From Anisodus tanguticus (lineage: Eukaryota; Streptophyta; Magnoliopsida; Solanales; Solanaceae): 64,000 bases of DNA. Below are positions 33,692 to 45,740 of this stretch, piece after piece; within the stretch, counting starts at the first letter, position 1; each line of letters starts with the position of its first letter. Location: NCBI GenBank assembly GCA_034509755.1, contig CM067550.1, forward strand, positions 13,261,001 through 13,325,000. Reading direction: 5' to 3'. The notes beneath the pieces are model-generated. The model was not told the origin of the DNA and searched no databases. It saw nothing but the letters and a program-made list of their open reading frames with translations. The position numbers were made by a program, and so were the translations under genes.

Positions 33692-35588
33692 TCATGATTT
33701 GGCAGGGGTTGTTGTGTACATTGGGGGAGCTTTTTTCAGTTGGATGACTCCTTCTTTTATCAATACCTCGATCTTATCTTTGAGAGTATAGCAATTTCCA
33801 ATGTCATGCCCAGTGATTCTGGAGTGGTATGCACAACGTTTGGTCTCGTCATAGGATCTTGGAATAGGATTAGGGATCTTTCCTGGGATTCGTTGGAGTA
33901 TCCCTGCGGTTCTCAATCTTTCATACAGCTGGGGTAAAGGTTCGGCTAAAGGTGTATAGTTTTTTACCGGCTTTCCTTCGTAATTTGTGTTGGGTCTGTG
34001 AGTGTTTGGCGGTTGGCTTTGTGGTTGAATTGAGTATATATGTCGATATTGTGAGGAATAAGAGGGTGCTCGGGGTGCGTTATATATTCGTTGGGTATGG
34101 TAAACAGGGTATGGAGTATTTGAGTATTGATAATAATGCGGATGATTTTGGTTATTTTGATTGTAATAGAAAGGCTGGGGTAGTGGGTTTTAGTAGGTTG
34201 AAAACTGGTTCAGCCTACACTCCTGGACGGTCATGACAGAGGACATTACATCCCTCTTCTTCTGGGTGGTTCCCCCAAATAAATTTGACTTGATTGCTTT
34301 ACTTGTCACTTGCAATGCGGCCAAGTTTGTGATTCTACCTGTTTTGATACCTTCTTCCACGAAATCCCCCATTCTCACAACTTCAGAAAAACTCCGCCAT
34401 ATGACGCTTATCATCCTTTAATAATATGTTGCGTCTTTTAGGGAATGCACAAATAGAGTGGTCATTTCACTTTCGGCCATCGGAGGTTGAACTTTTGTTG
34501 CTTCTTCCCTCCACCTCATGGCATACTCCCTAAAAGTTTCCGTCGCTTTCCTTTCTAGCTTCATTAGATAAAATCTATCTGGGACGGCGTCGGTGTTAAA
34601 TCTGAATCTATCCATAAAATCTTGCGCCATTGCGCTCCAATTATACCACTTTCGTAGGTCCTGGCTTGTATACCAATCAAGTGTCTCTCCTATCAGACTC
34701 CTGATGAACAATTTCATTATGATCGCATGATCCTTCCCCACTCCAACCAACTTGTCACAGTATGACCTCAAGTGGGCGCGGGGGTTTCCCTCTCCATCAA
34801 ATATGTCGAATTTCGGCACCTTATATCCGATAGGTAACTCAATATTGGGATGCATACAAAGATCTTCGTACTCCAACCTTTCATGTCCTTTGCTCGTCTG
34901 GATGCTCCTGAATGTTTCTTTTAAACTATGAATCTCTCTTGCCACACTCGTACTGATCAGTTTTTTGGGGAGGTATGTTTGGTATTGGGACAACAAAAGG
35001 GTGAGCTTATGTTACATATACTGGTGGCACATACTGCTTGTTGTGATCAACGACGTGTGCCATCGGTATGTGCTGGGTAGCCCGATAATTTGGGATGAGT
35101 GGGGTAGTTTGGGTAGGCGGAGGTTGAGATATATATGGAGTTGTGAAGGATAATGGGTCATTTTATAGAGGGTTTTGGTGCGGGTTGGCTGGCAGGTTGA
35201 CGGGACGAGGATCAGTCTGCTGCGAGCTAGTGTGTTGCGGATTGTTTGGAGAATTTTGAGGAAGGTGCTGGGGTGAGGGAAGATCAGGAGGCGGGGAAGT
35301 GTGTGAGGCTGTTGCACTCGTTCTTTGTTTTGGGAGTGGCGTATTTACGCTAATGGACAAGTTGGTGAGATTTTGGAGCCTCTCAATTTTAGCCTGCATG
35401 GCTGCCATTTGTTGCAACACCTGGGTGAGGTATTCGTCCTGAGCCGTGGTATTTCTCTTTTCTGAAACCTCCGGTTCATCTATAGGAACATTGACAAGTC
35501 CCATGCCAGTTTGCTCAGATGCCCCTGAATCAGTCATTTCGTTGGACGATCGTGCCTTTGACCTTGTGAAGTGTGGGTGTTCTGCCAT
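33692..35588 (-). pseudogene. gag: Ogre/Tat-like gag
   Basis: Starts at 35588 (MAEHPHFTRSKARS...), with a Pro/Gln-rich N-terminal part to a stop at 35163. The capsid-like region resumes in another frame at about 34996 with 'YKVPKFDIFDGEGNPRAHL', 'SYCDKLVGVGKDHAIIMKLF', 'MDRFRFNTDAVPDRFYLMKL' and 'FREYAMRWREEA', characteristic of Tat/Ogre gag (Retrotrans_gag). A stop near 34418 is followed in frame by more gag, and a Cys/His stretch CAYHSRITGHDIGNC lies near 33830. At least one frameshift and several stops. Not functional. Confidence 0.85.
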
Positions 35589-36489
35589 TTGTTAGTCAAT
35601 ACGAACCGACCTTTCTTTGGGGGGGGGGGGGAAGAATAAAAGAACCTTTAAAAATTGCAAAAAACCATGTTAGTAAAGGACATGTAACTGTTACTTTTAA
35701 ATAACGTGCGCAAAGATATAAGCAGCAAATAGCAAGCAGTTTGCATAGATAAAATACACAAAGTTGAAATAAGCAAATCAAACACACGTCCTAACATGCA
35801 CGGGCCTCTCTTATGCCAGAGGTGGGCCTAAACGCCAAATATATGAGATGTGATAGATTGATCCAAGTCGTTAAATTGAAGTGCTTTCTATTGGAAATAA
35901 AGGCTGGATTCTTTTCCAATTCCGACATGTCATGATTAGGCTTGGATCTGTCTATCATTATCATACTACACATAGTATGCTGATTGGTCGTTGGGTTGTG
36001 AGACCCGTCGACAGTGTGGTGGTTTTCTTAATTGTGGAATCGATACCAATGATTGAACCACCTAATATGTATGCATACATGACTTAAGATAAATGGTGGT
36101 ATAGCTCTATTCTAAATTTTCTAAGATTTGGCTTACTAGACCCAAGGTTCCCGAGTGGACTGCTCGAGTGAGAAGGCTACGCGGCCACCGGATGGTCTGG
36201 ACGCTCCACACATACGCCATATCTTCTAAAATTTGGAATTTTGAAAGAAAATTTTGCGGGTGCACGAAACACACCTCGTGTGTTATGTGTGATAGTGTCA
36301 ATTTTCTGAAGTGGAGGAAATATGAGCGGATTGCCAATTTAAGAAAAGCAGTAAAAGAAAGTAGCAATTAAAGCAGTTAAGCATAAAAATTGCATAAAGG
36401 AAACAAAATTTAAAGCACTAGATCAAATAAGGAGCAAAATAAAGCGCAATAATAATTAACCTGCGTTTGCTATGGTTAAGAACCTGAAG
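35589..36489 (-). other. Ogre-like leader between PBS and gag
   Basis: About 0.9 kb of untranslated leader on the minus strand. It has a G-run (C-run on the minus strand) at about 35621-35632. The extra ORF1 found upstream of gag in many Ogre elements is not seen. Confidence 0.45.
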
Positions 36490-36507
36490 TCCCCAGCGGA
36501 GTCGCCA
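36490..36507 (-). other. Primer-binding site (probably Arg-tRNA)
   Basis: On the minus strand TGGCGACTCCGCTGGGGA lies 3 nt inside the right LTR. A PBS of this kind, assigned to arginine tRNA, is known for Ogre elements. Confidence 0.75.
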
Positions 36508-36510
36508 TGT

Positions 36511-37279
36511 TGTGCCCGCCCGTTTTTTACCCAACGGTCGTGACGCACAGGCGTTTCCCTGGAATTGATTAAAAATGTTTGAGGAGTCGCCACCTAATTA
36601 TTCTAAGGTAAATTAGGGCACCTAAATATTTTAACACAAATGCTAAAAAATGAACTACGATTAATGGCTGCGAAACTATGAAGTTCTAGGTAAAGGTTAT
36701 CTATTATCCTAAAGGGAAGGAGTTAAGCATCCTTTAAGATCCGCTAACTTGCAGTTATCCGGTCAAACCTAGGTTAATTATTATGCTAAAAATGTATATT
36801 TAAAGTATAGAATTAAGAAAAATATGTTGCAAAGTAGTTAATTTAAAATATGCATTTTTGACAACGTAATAGATTTATTCTTTTCGAAAAGTATGCATGG
36901 TATCGTTTATAAAAATACTTGTAAAATTTGTTTTTTTGGATAAAACATGCATTTGTAAGACTAGTTTAAAATACATATAAACTTAACTTTTGACAAAGCA
37001 TGCATTTTTTAAGGAAAGTTGGTAAAATATATGCAAAATTGATTTTGAATAAAAGGGCATGTATTCGTAGAAAATACACGTAAAGTATACATTTGTATAA
37101 AATATATGTAAAGTGGATTTTGGGAAAAAAGCATGCATTGGCATAACATTATTTATAAAATACATATAAAGTTGTTTTTGGATAAAGGTATGCATTTGTA
37201 TAGCATTCTTTAAAAAATACATATTTTATGCAATTTGATAGTAAGGAGAAAAGTAAAATTTTATTTGTAATGTGAATAT
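36511..37279 (-). repeat. Ogre-like 5' LTR, part shared with left LTR
   Basis: Matches 30619-31388 with scattered substitutions. Beyond 37279 the right LTR continues into sequence absent from the left copy. Confidence 0.8.
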
Positions 37280-37850
37280 ATGATTTTTTTTTTTTTATGG
37301 AAATCTTTCAAGTTTACAAATCGGATAAAACGCAAACCTTCTTTTTAGAATTAAAAAAAATGAATAAGAGATAGCCAAATTATTTTTTGAAAGAGATTAA
37401 AACATGCATAACGAGCCTAAACATAGAATAAAGTAACTAGCGGCTAAGTTTGGAACATACAAGACGGCCCTAAAACAAATAAAGCTATCGATGGGTTTCC
37501 AATTAAAACGAGCCTAAGAAATAAACTAACGACAGTTAAACTATCCCATTCATTCATCTAATCACGGTCTAATTATTCTAAGCATTCTAATGACAGCACA
37601 AAATTAAATAATTATTACAACACGAAAATAATGAAAGGCAGATTAGACAATAAATAAAGGCAGCGACTAGGGCGGATGACAATATCATCGCGCCCTATTT
37701 GTTTTGAAGTTTCGAGGCCGGAGGATGCAAGTAACGTGGACGCGGGTCTTCATTTGGTAAAGTTACGATGAGTCTCATAACGAGACTCTCCGTTGCTCCC
37801 GATGCATTTCATGTAAATAAAAGAAAAGAAAATAATTAGTAGACGGAACA

Positions 37851-37881
<31 letters not shown>

Positions 37882-39410
37882 CAAGAATATAAATAAATGA
37901 TTCATGAAAATAATATGTTGTTGGTTCTTTATTTATGCCGTACTCGATGAAAATAGTGTATTGTTGGGTCCCTAGGCCCAACGACTCAAACAGTGGTAAA
38001 GAAATTGTGTGAGATGGGCCACAGGCCCACGAGTTGTACACAAAGAGAGAAAATACATACTACAATTAGAAATCACGTAAATGATATCACATGTGAATAA
38101 ATAAAATATTAGGCACACATAAACAAATTCATATTCAAACATGAAAGAAGGGTCTGCTTTGAATCAGGAAGTAAGAAAATAAGCTTTAACAAATTTATTT
38201 TTCACATTCACATACACCTAACGAAATAGAAGGAGTGCATCAGAATAAACTTGGCTATCTCAATAACAACATGACGTACTAGGATCATTTCTACCTTACA
38301 TACTCAATCAACTTGAAAGAAATTATAGGCATCACGACACTTAGCTAGTTTGTACGACTAGTTTGACAATAACACTAAAATAGGAATAGATAAGTAATCA
38401 AATAACATAGCATTTTCAAGTAGACATAACCATTTTGACTCAAACTAAACACACAAATATTTAGACACAACATTAAACATGGTGATATTTCTAAACAGAA
38501 ACATAACATTGTCATCATGGTTACTAAGTAGATTTTGAGTACAACAAACTACCATTTAAAATAAACTAAACCAAATGTAGGGACTTAGCTAATCATCATC
38601 TTTAATAAACGGATATTCAAACCGTTCTCGGATCAAACAAACCACAACATATTTAGACATAAATAAACAACTAAGTATCACAATCACATTTAACCAACCA
38701 TAATTTCTTTCTAAGCTCGTACTAATCTTACCCAACATTTTAAAATAAAACCAACGTCTTAGAACAAACTAATAGTAGTTAGTTCACCAATCATCTATCA
38801 TAACAATACCAAACAGAGTATCATTAAATAACTAATCAGAAATTAATCTACAAATATACCTATAAACCCAAAACTGAAATTAGACATGCCCGAGATCATC
38901 CCACATAATCCTAGGCTAATTTTTCAACAAAACAGAATATTAAACATGTTAAAAATGAGAGATAAGATAGGAGTTTACTGACCTTTTCTGGGTAGTGAAC
39001 CTAGGTGTCGTCTTGAATCGTCGAATCCGCTCGGAAATGTTTTAGAATTCTAATTTTTTTTTACTACCGAATTCTGATTTTCGACCCGAAATAGACCCGA
39101 TTTATGTTCTGAAAATCAAACCGACCGGGAACTGACCCGACCGATCCGGAATGAACCCGACCCGAATTAAACAAAAAAAATGTGAAGAACACTAGTGCAA
39201 TGATTGAGTAATATAATCAAGTAAAATACTAGTGCAATGATTGAGTAATGTTCTTGATTTAAATTTATAATAAACCCAAAATAAAAGGAAAAAAGAAAGA
39301 GAAATAAGCCTTGATGTTCCAACGCAAGTTTCTCTCATTCTTTTAGTTTCTTTTTTTTAAAAAAAAAATAGTACATATAGAGGGGCATAGGTAGAGGAAA
39401 GGAAAGGTGA
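37280..39410 (-). other. Probable U3 of the Ogre-like 5' LTR
   Basis: AT-rich, no genes. Holds a (TA)n tract at 37853-37881, a small inverted repeat 'gatgagtctcataacgagactc' near 37768, and a tandem duplication of 'actagtgcaatgattgagtaat' at about 39191-39250. Assignment to the LTR is inference from position; there is no left counterpart to confirm it. Confidence 0.4.
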
Positions 39411-39414
39411 AAAT

Positions 39415-40342
39415 TGTGGGAAATTTACTAATGTGGAATTAAGTATATCCCATTATTTATGACTCAAACAATTGGGGGCCCGTACGTCGGAAATGTCGTT
39501 TTCACACACGTGCACACATAGTGCCAAGTATCGCAAATTTCATTAGTGAAAGAGATATTGGTACGTATGTAATACGTTTGAGACATAGAATGATGGACGG
39601 TTATTGGCCAAATGACAAAGTATTCCACATTGGTAAACAAAGGAAGAAGTGTAAGATGAAACGAGTCGGAAGTTGCCGCGAAGGGCCGCGGCGCTGTCCT
39701 GTCGGAGCCGAGGCGCTGGAGCGCCGCGACGCGTCCCAGGGAGCGCCGCGACGCTAATTGAGTCTTCAGCCACTGGAGCCGCAAAGACTTCGGAGCGAGA
39801 ATCGCGACGGGAAGTTGGAAAGTTCTGACCTTTGGGCTGGTTTTGGAGCATTGAATCTCCATTACTTGGCACGTGAATTCAACCATTATTTGGCTGAATG
39901 TAACCCCTCCATCAAGTGTCATTACATGACTATTGAAGGCCATTAGTTGGCTAGTTGAAGGGTCATCTCATTACACTATAAATTGAGGCCTTTGACTCAA
40001 GTGTTCACAACACTTAGAAAAGACTACAGAATTTCTGAATTCATCTTCTTCCTCTCTAGCAAGTTTATTATACTTAAAGTTCTTCACGAGTAACACTTGA
40101 GCTTCCTTTGCTCAATTGTTAAGTTGTTGTTGTATCTTGGGAGACTATTGCCCGACAACGTAAAAGGAGATATACGGGGCAATCTTGTCTTAAAGACATA
40201 GTATCATCACTCGACTCAGCAAATCACACAAGGAGTTTGTTTCATTCTTGATTTCCAATTTTTATTTTAATATTTAGTTTATCCTTTCTAGCAATTGTAA
40301 TATTTACTTATTTCCCGTCCCCTGCAATTGTTGTATCCCACA
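39415..40342 (+). mobile_element. Solo LTR, same family, copy C
   Basis: 928 bp, begins tgtgggaaatttac and ends gtatcccaca, flanked by a perfect duplication aaaat (39410-39414 and 40343-40347). Close to copy A over most of its length, including 'ggaattaag', the GC-rich 'gcgccgcgacgc' repeats at 39675-39755, TATA at 39978 and the hairpin core at 40136-40220. Confidence 0.95.
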
Positions 40343-40347
40343 AAAAT

Positions 40348-42199
40348 CTTCCACAAAATACTATTACCTGTTAAGATATATTTAGAGATATTCTATATTA
40401 ATTTTGAATATTACATAATGTTAAGATAGGCTAGATCTACAGTAATTATTGAATATTTTATTTCCTTTATTTCTTATTTTTTATGTGTAAATATCGATAT
40501 ATTCTTTCATATTTGTACTAATGAATTGAGTCTAGTTTGTTTTCTCTGTTTCTAACACTACCAAGGAAAGGGAGAAAAATAAAAGGCTAATACGATACAG
40601 GTGGACGAATTAAACTTTTATATATTCAAGTTATTCGACCCTGCCAAGCCAGAAAATTTTCTAGCTTCAATTTATGTAAAGCACGTTCTCCAAAAATGGC
40701 CCCTCTACCATTTTTAATATCCATATATGAGATCTGCACATCAAACTGGTTAAATAAAAACTTTAAAAAAAAGAGAAAGAAATGGAGTAGCAATATAATA
40801 TGGTACGAATAGAATATAGTTATCACATAAGGATAAGGTCACCACGAATATGCTAACAAGTCACCAAAGTGGAAATTCTTTGCAAAATGCTATTTTACTA
40901 CCTTGAGGCTAGAGCAAAGTACATTTGGCCCACTACCGCTGGTAGGCCGGCCGGGCCGTGAGCGTGGTGGGAACGGGCTTCCCAAGAAGCGTCGTACTTA
41001 ACAGTTAAGATACATTTCCAACAAACTTTGTTATATGAAAATAAAATCAGTAATTTATTAGATAAAATTTACTCGTTAATATTTACACCATATCAGATGA
41101 ATTTATCATAGTAATGAATAAATTAGTATGAGAATATACTTCATTTGACTTTCGATGAGTGATAGAAATGCATGTAGAAGTTAAATATCATGCATTCATT
41201 TATTTGATGTAAATATTGAATTTTGGTAAATATGAGATTACGAGCTGAACTTATCACAAAATTGAAAAATAGTCTTTAAATCATGGAACTTATCCAAAAT
41301 TGAAGAATAGTCTTTAAATCATGTTAATGGTAATATATACGAGGAACTCAAAACTAAGAGATAATATGCAACAACCATCATCTTGTTTGTTTTTTATGCA
41401 AGTATTTTCATAGAGCAGGACAAATGAACTTACCATTGTCTTCCAATTTAATTCTTAGCCCTCATTTCTTATTCAATCACGAGGTGTGTCTATTTCGTTA
41501 CATTTATGATTTACTCTCTTTCAAGTAATAACTACTCACAACCTTCCAACTTGAGATGTTGATCATTCATCTAACTTCTCAATCTCCCGTCGCCCCACCA
41601 AGATGGAGCTAGGGAGTGCAAGAGATTCATCCAAACCTTCATCTTAGGAGAATTACATTATATATACACTATCAATCATGTTTATCTCTATATATATATA
41701 CTTACTGTCAAAATCATATTTATGTATATATTGTTGATGTTGAATTCTTCTTACCTTCTTAATTTGTGCCTTTACATTCTTTATATTTAGAATTCTCATT
41801 GTGAAAATTATGGCCCCGCAACTGCACGCCACCCCTACAACTCCCTCCCCCGGGCTTTTTTCATTTGACAAACAATTTTACAAGGATCATAAATTGAACA
41901 AAAATAGACATATATCCGTAGACGTCCATATATATGAATAAATTTGTAAGCAAGTCGTGATGGAGATAGACATTCTTATCTTACAAAAGAAATTAATAAA
42001 TTGGTAACTTGTCTAATTGATTTAGCTATCAACAACCTTTGATACTCATTTATGTGAGTACGCTCAAATGAATTTTATGTCTAACATTACCTTGATAAGT
42101 TGATAACCACGGTAAAAACTTATCCACATCGGGTGTTTATCCACTAGTGCTCGGGTTTGATCCTCACGTAAATGATATAACCTGTTTACCAAAGCTTCT
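40348..42199. other. Intergenic, nothing recognised
   Basis: AT-rich apart from a short GC-rich island at about 40925-40975 ('ggtaggccggccgggcc'). No gene or RNA supported. Confidence 0.4.
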
Positions 42200-42545
42200 G
42201 CCAAAAGTGTTTTTTCTTCCCTTAAACAAATACTCCTTATTTTAGAGAGTTAGGTGTTTGTCTTGCTTTTAGAAAAAAAAAATACTTTTCAGTAGTAGTA
42301 TTAGTAATTTTTCCAGAAACACTTTTGAAACCTTGGACAAGCACAAATTGTTGCTCTAATATTGCAAAAATGCTTTTCAAATTAGTTACTCAAACACAAA
42401 CTACTCCTTTCTTGCGAAAAATACTTTTTAAATTGATTACCAAAGCACAAACTAATCCTTTTCCAAAAGTATATTATTCGAAGAACACTTCTATAAAAAA
42501 ACAATTTTCAAAATAAGTAAATTTAAAAAAAAAATCCAAATAGGC
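42200..42545. repeat. Dispersed repeat, copy 2 (see 25455-25690)
   Basis: Contains 'aacacttttgaaaccttgg', 'gctctaatattgcaaaaat', 'caaacacaaact' and 'ttccaaaagta' in the same order as copy 1, with partial internal tandem repetition of 'accaaagcacaaact'. Confidence 0.5.
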
Positions 42546-44750
42546 TTATGTACTTAGTTCCTCCAACTAAGGAAACGTATCAATTAGCGCTCACCTACTA
42601 ACAAGTTGATAGAGACAAATTCTGAAGAACGAGCCATGAAGCTAGGTTCTCTCAATCTCGATATCAGGTACTAAGTACATCAGTACTTGAGTTTCTTGAG
42701 TCGATAATAAATTAATTATAGTAGACAAACTGAGAACTTTTTTTAGATTCTATTAATGGTGTTGTATAACCATTCTAAGTTGGTGGAGCAATGTCTCTAC
42801 ATAATTATGTTAACGAACAAAACCTTAACTAACTAGCTATGCAGAGATATTCCTTCGCGATGTAAATGATTTTAGAGATTAATTGTTGGTTAGAGTTATA
42901 TAGGTATTAATTATTCATATATTACGTACTTATTCCATATTCTAATTTGTATAAATAATACATAAATTCTCTTGTAACTTATATATATATTAGTTATGAA
43001 AAATTATAAATTGATAACCAAACACCGTACTTAGTGTGCTGAATTTCATCATTGCAACTAAAATGTTATATACCAAATGTGATACTAGTTATTATGAATA
43101 ACTCACTTACTAACCAACAACCAAACCACTACTAAGAAACAAAATTGAGCCTTGATCATGAATAGCAAACAGGATAGAAGGCATAAACATGCCAGTGCTG
43201 TTGTCAATCAGAAATCAAAAGACTCTCACTCCCACCTAAAGCAACACGCTACTATTAAAAAACTGCAGATTATATTGAAGTTTCATCAGACTGATGTTTG
43301 ATGTAAAAACCAAAAAGTCAGAAGAGTACCTAGTCAATGTTTGGCTTAATTTGTGTATGCTCTTGCATCAGAATTCTTCCCAACTTAAATTCACCGTCTG
43401 TGTTACTAGCAACTTTAATTTAACTCTCCAAAAAAAATTAAATCAGAATCTTGTACTACTATATATGGGTACATATGTGTAACAGGTATCCTGATTCCAA
43501 AATTGGCGTCATCCTCGAAGTTTCACTACTTGGCACATGTATGCGTATCTGTCTATTTTAATAGTGAATCACACACAACAACAAAAAATTGAGTAAATTT
43601 TTAGAGAGTAGATACAGCTGAAAGATTATACAAATGGCGCCAAAAGTATACATCAAGCTTGTAAACTCGCAATTGTTCCACGAATTGCTATTCTTTTTTA
43701 CTTGATCAGGTGATGCTAGTACCATTAGGTAAAACCCCTAGGCAGTTCTTTAAATTTTATAGCCTAGTCAAAATAGCTCAGAAGGAAGGAACAATATAAA
43801 AGATTAAAAGTGGCATGGAGAAGTGAAATCTCACAAAGTGTATTTTGACCAATCAAAGTCATTATATGGTTTTACTCAAAGTTTAATGAGTAAATAATCA
43901 AATAGATACAGCTTGAACTCCTAGCTCAAACACACAAAGGATAGATGACGATTGCCAAACAATTGTCAGAATACTGTGATACCCCATGGAGTGAGATCAA
44001 ACAATGTAGGACAAGAAGAGAATCCAACTTCTTTGGCTTTTTTCCCTTCTTTTTTTTTGTGATTTCCTGTATATTCTACACCAAATCCAAAGAAACCCGA
44101 CATTGTGCAGTTCAACACATTTTAGAGAGTTGCAAATGAATTAAAACGTATATTAGGGGAAATTAGAAATAAAAATAGAAAAGTATATCAAGAATGAGCT
44201 CTTTTCCTTTCCTGTAATAGTCTGCAAACAAAAGTAAGTGAAAGATTGAACGAAGAAAAATGAATCTTTGGTGAGAAAAACATTTTACCTTCTCAAATGG
44301 CATTTAAATTAGGGATAATTACCTTTTTAGGACCGCGGTAAAGATAATAGCGGACAAATGTATATGTTCGTATAATAAGTATAAATATACATATAAATTT
44401 ATATATAATATACATATTATATACATAATCATTGTATATGCTTTATATATATTGGCTACCGCTAGTATTAATTTCGTCCGACGGACCAAAAATGGAAAAA
44501 TTCCTTTAAATTAACTCAGCCATGACCAAACCAGCATGAAACCAGAACCTGTGTTTTGGAAGTATGATCATATACTATAGCAGTGCATTTATTTGCACTA
44601 TAAGGACCACAGTTGTAGTTCAATTGTACTGCTTCACATGCAATCACATGGCATGGAAAATGTAATGTTTTTATTATGTACAGTCTTCTGGATTCATAAA
44701 ATGTAAATATGCTACCAACCAAAAGAGATTTTGCACACTGATCACCACAT
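42546..44750. other. Intergenic, one MITE-like stretch
   Basis: At 44310-44505 the ends 'agggataattacctttttag' and (complement) 'aaaggaatttttccattttt' look like weak inverted repeats around an AT-rich centre. Nothing else is recognised; no gene. Confidence 0.35.
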
Positions 44751-44825
44751 AAAGGGCAGCCCGATGCACAAAGCATCCTATGTTAGCAGGGTCCGGAAAA
44801 GGGCCGTACCGCAAGGTGGTGTCAC
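44751..44825 (-). mobile_element. Au-type SINE, 3' fragment
   Basis: 'aaagggcagcccgatgcaca' and 'gcagggtccggaaaagggcc' are the complement of the Au SINE 3' region; the tRNA-related head is missing. Confidence 0.75.
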
Positions 44826-45224
44826 ATAAGAACAGAAAATGATAGTAATTCTGGGCAACTCTAAATTAGTTTAGCTTCACTATACAACCAATTAGAATCG
44901 CAATAAAACCTCAAAGTTGCAACAACCACATAATTAATTGTGCTACGAGCATTCTGTATCTCCTGCTCCTAACGTTGATATTCAATGTAAAGCAATTAGA
45001 AACCTATTCATAAATAACTAGAGAATACTCCTAATAAGCAACTGTATGATAAAAATGCATATATAAACAGGGAGAGTTTACAAATTACAACTTTACAAGC
45101 ATATATAAAAACATTGTATGCTCCAATTGTGGCCAAACGTTCTGCTAAGTCATGGTCTCCACAACAAAGGAAAATAAATTCCCACAGCATAGAAATGTAA
45201 CTTCCTTTAATCTCTGTCATGACT

Positions 45225-45405
45225 AAAAGGGCAGCCCGGTGCACAAAACATCACATTAGCAGGGTCCGGGAAAGGTTCACACCCCAAATGTTGTGATGTA
45301 GAAAATCTGTCCTAATGCAAGCATTAGTGGCTGCTTCCACGGCTCGAACCAGTGACCTATAGGTCACATGGAAACAACTTTACCGTTGTTCCAAGGCTCC
45401 CCTTC
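45225..45405 (-). mobile_element. Au-type SINE, nearly complete
   Basis: On the minus strand it starts gaaggggagccttgg and has an A-box-like 'ggtaaagttg' and a B box GGTTCGAGCC (complement of 45341-45350), then 'gtggaagcagcc' and a tail ending in the 'gggctgcccttt' signature. tRNA-derived SINE transcribed by Pol III and mobilised by a LINE. Some internal divergence. Confidence 0.88.
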
Positions 45406-45740
45406 AATCTTTCTCATGATTACAGTCTGTTATTTCTGAAAAGGATATCTTAGATCTGGCTATGCCTTAGAGAAGATGACCCTGTCTTAAATACATCTGA
45501 AGATTTCCAAGTACACAGTAATAGTAATCCTTCAAGGGGGAATAAAGAGGAGCAAAGAGAGAAAGAGAATATTAAAGAATGCAGTTGTACAGCAAAGGAC
45601 AGGAGAAAATAGTACCATCCCTCTCTAATTAATACGTAGAAAGAACCAGATGTATACCTCAAGAGGAGAAAATAGTTAGAGGACTGCTTTGAGGATTTAA
45701 TCATATAAGATTATACGGTTCTACTGTTTCTAGGCCTAAG
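45406..45740. other. Intergenic, nothing recognised
   Basis: Spacer between the SINE and the truncated copia pol end. No LTR matching 53703-53929 is found here, so the copia element lacks its 3' end. Confidence 0.4.

Larger units (their letters stand above)
30619..39410 (-). mobile_element. Ogre/Tat-like Ty3-gypsy element, internally deleted
   Basis: Minus-strand element. Homologous LTR 3' parts lie at 30619-31388 (left, the element's 3' LTR) and from 36511 (right, its 5' LTR). They share 'gcccgttttttacccaacgg' and about 770 bp of close similarity. The primer-binding site is complementary to 36490-36507. Gag and only the C-terminal part of integrase remain; reverse transcriptase, RNase H and the integrase core are missing. 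The upper limit of the right LTR is uncertain: the sequence up to about 39170-39410 is taken as its U3. No target duplication was found. Confidence 0.75.

Noticed and set aside
39464..39943. 159-codon minus-strand frame
   Set aside because: Lies inside solo LTR copy C, kept open by its GC-rich repeats; other copies do not preserve it.
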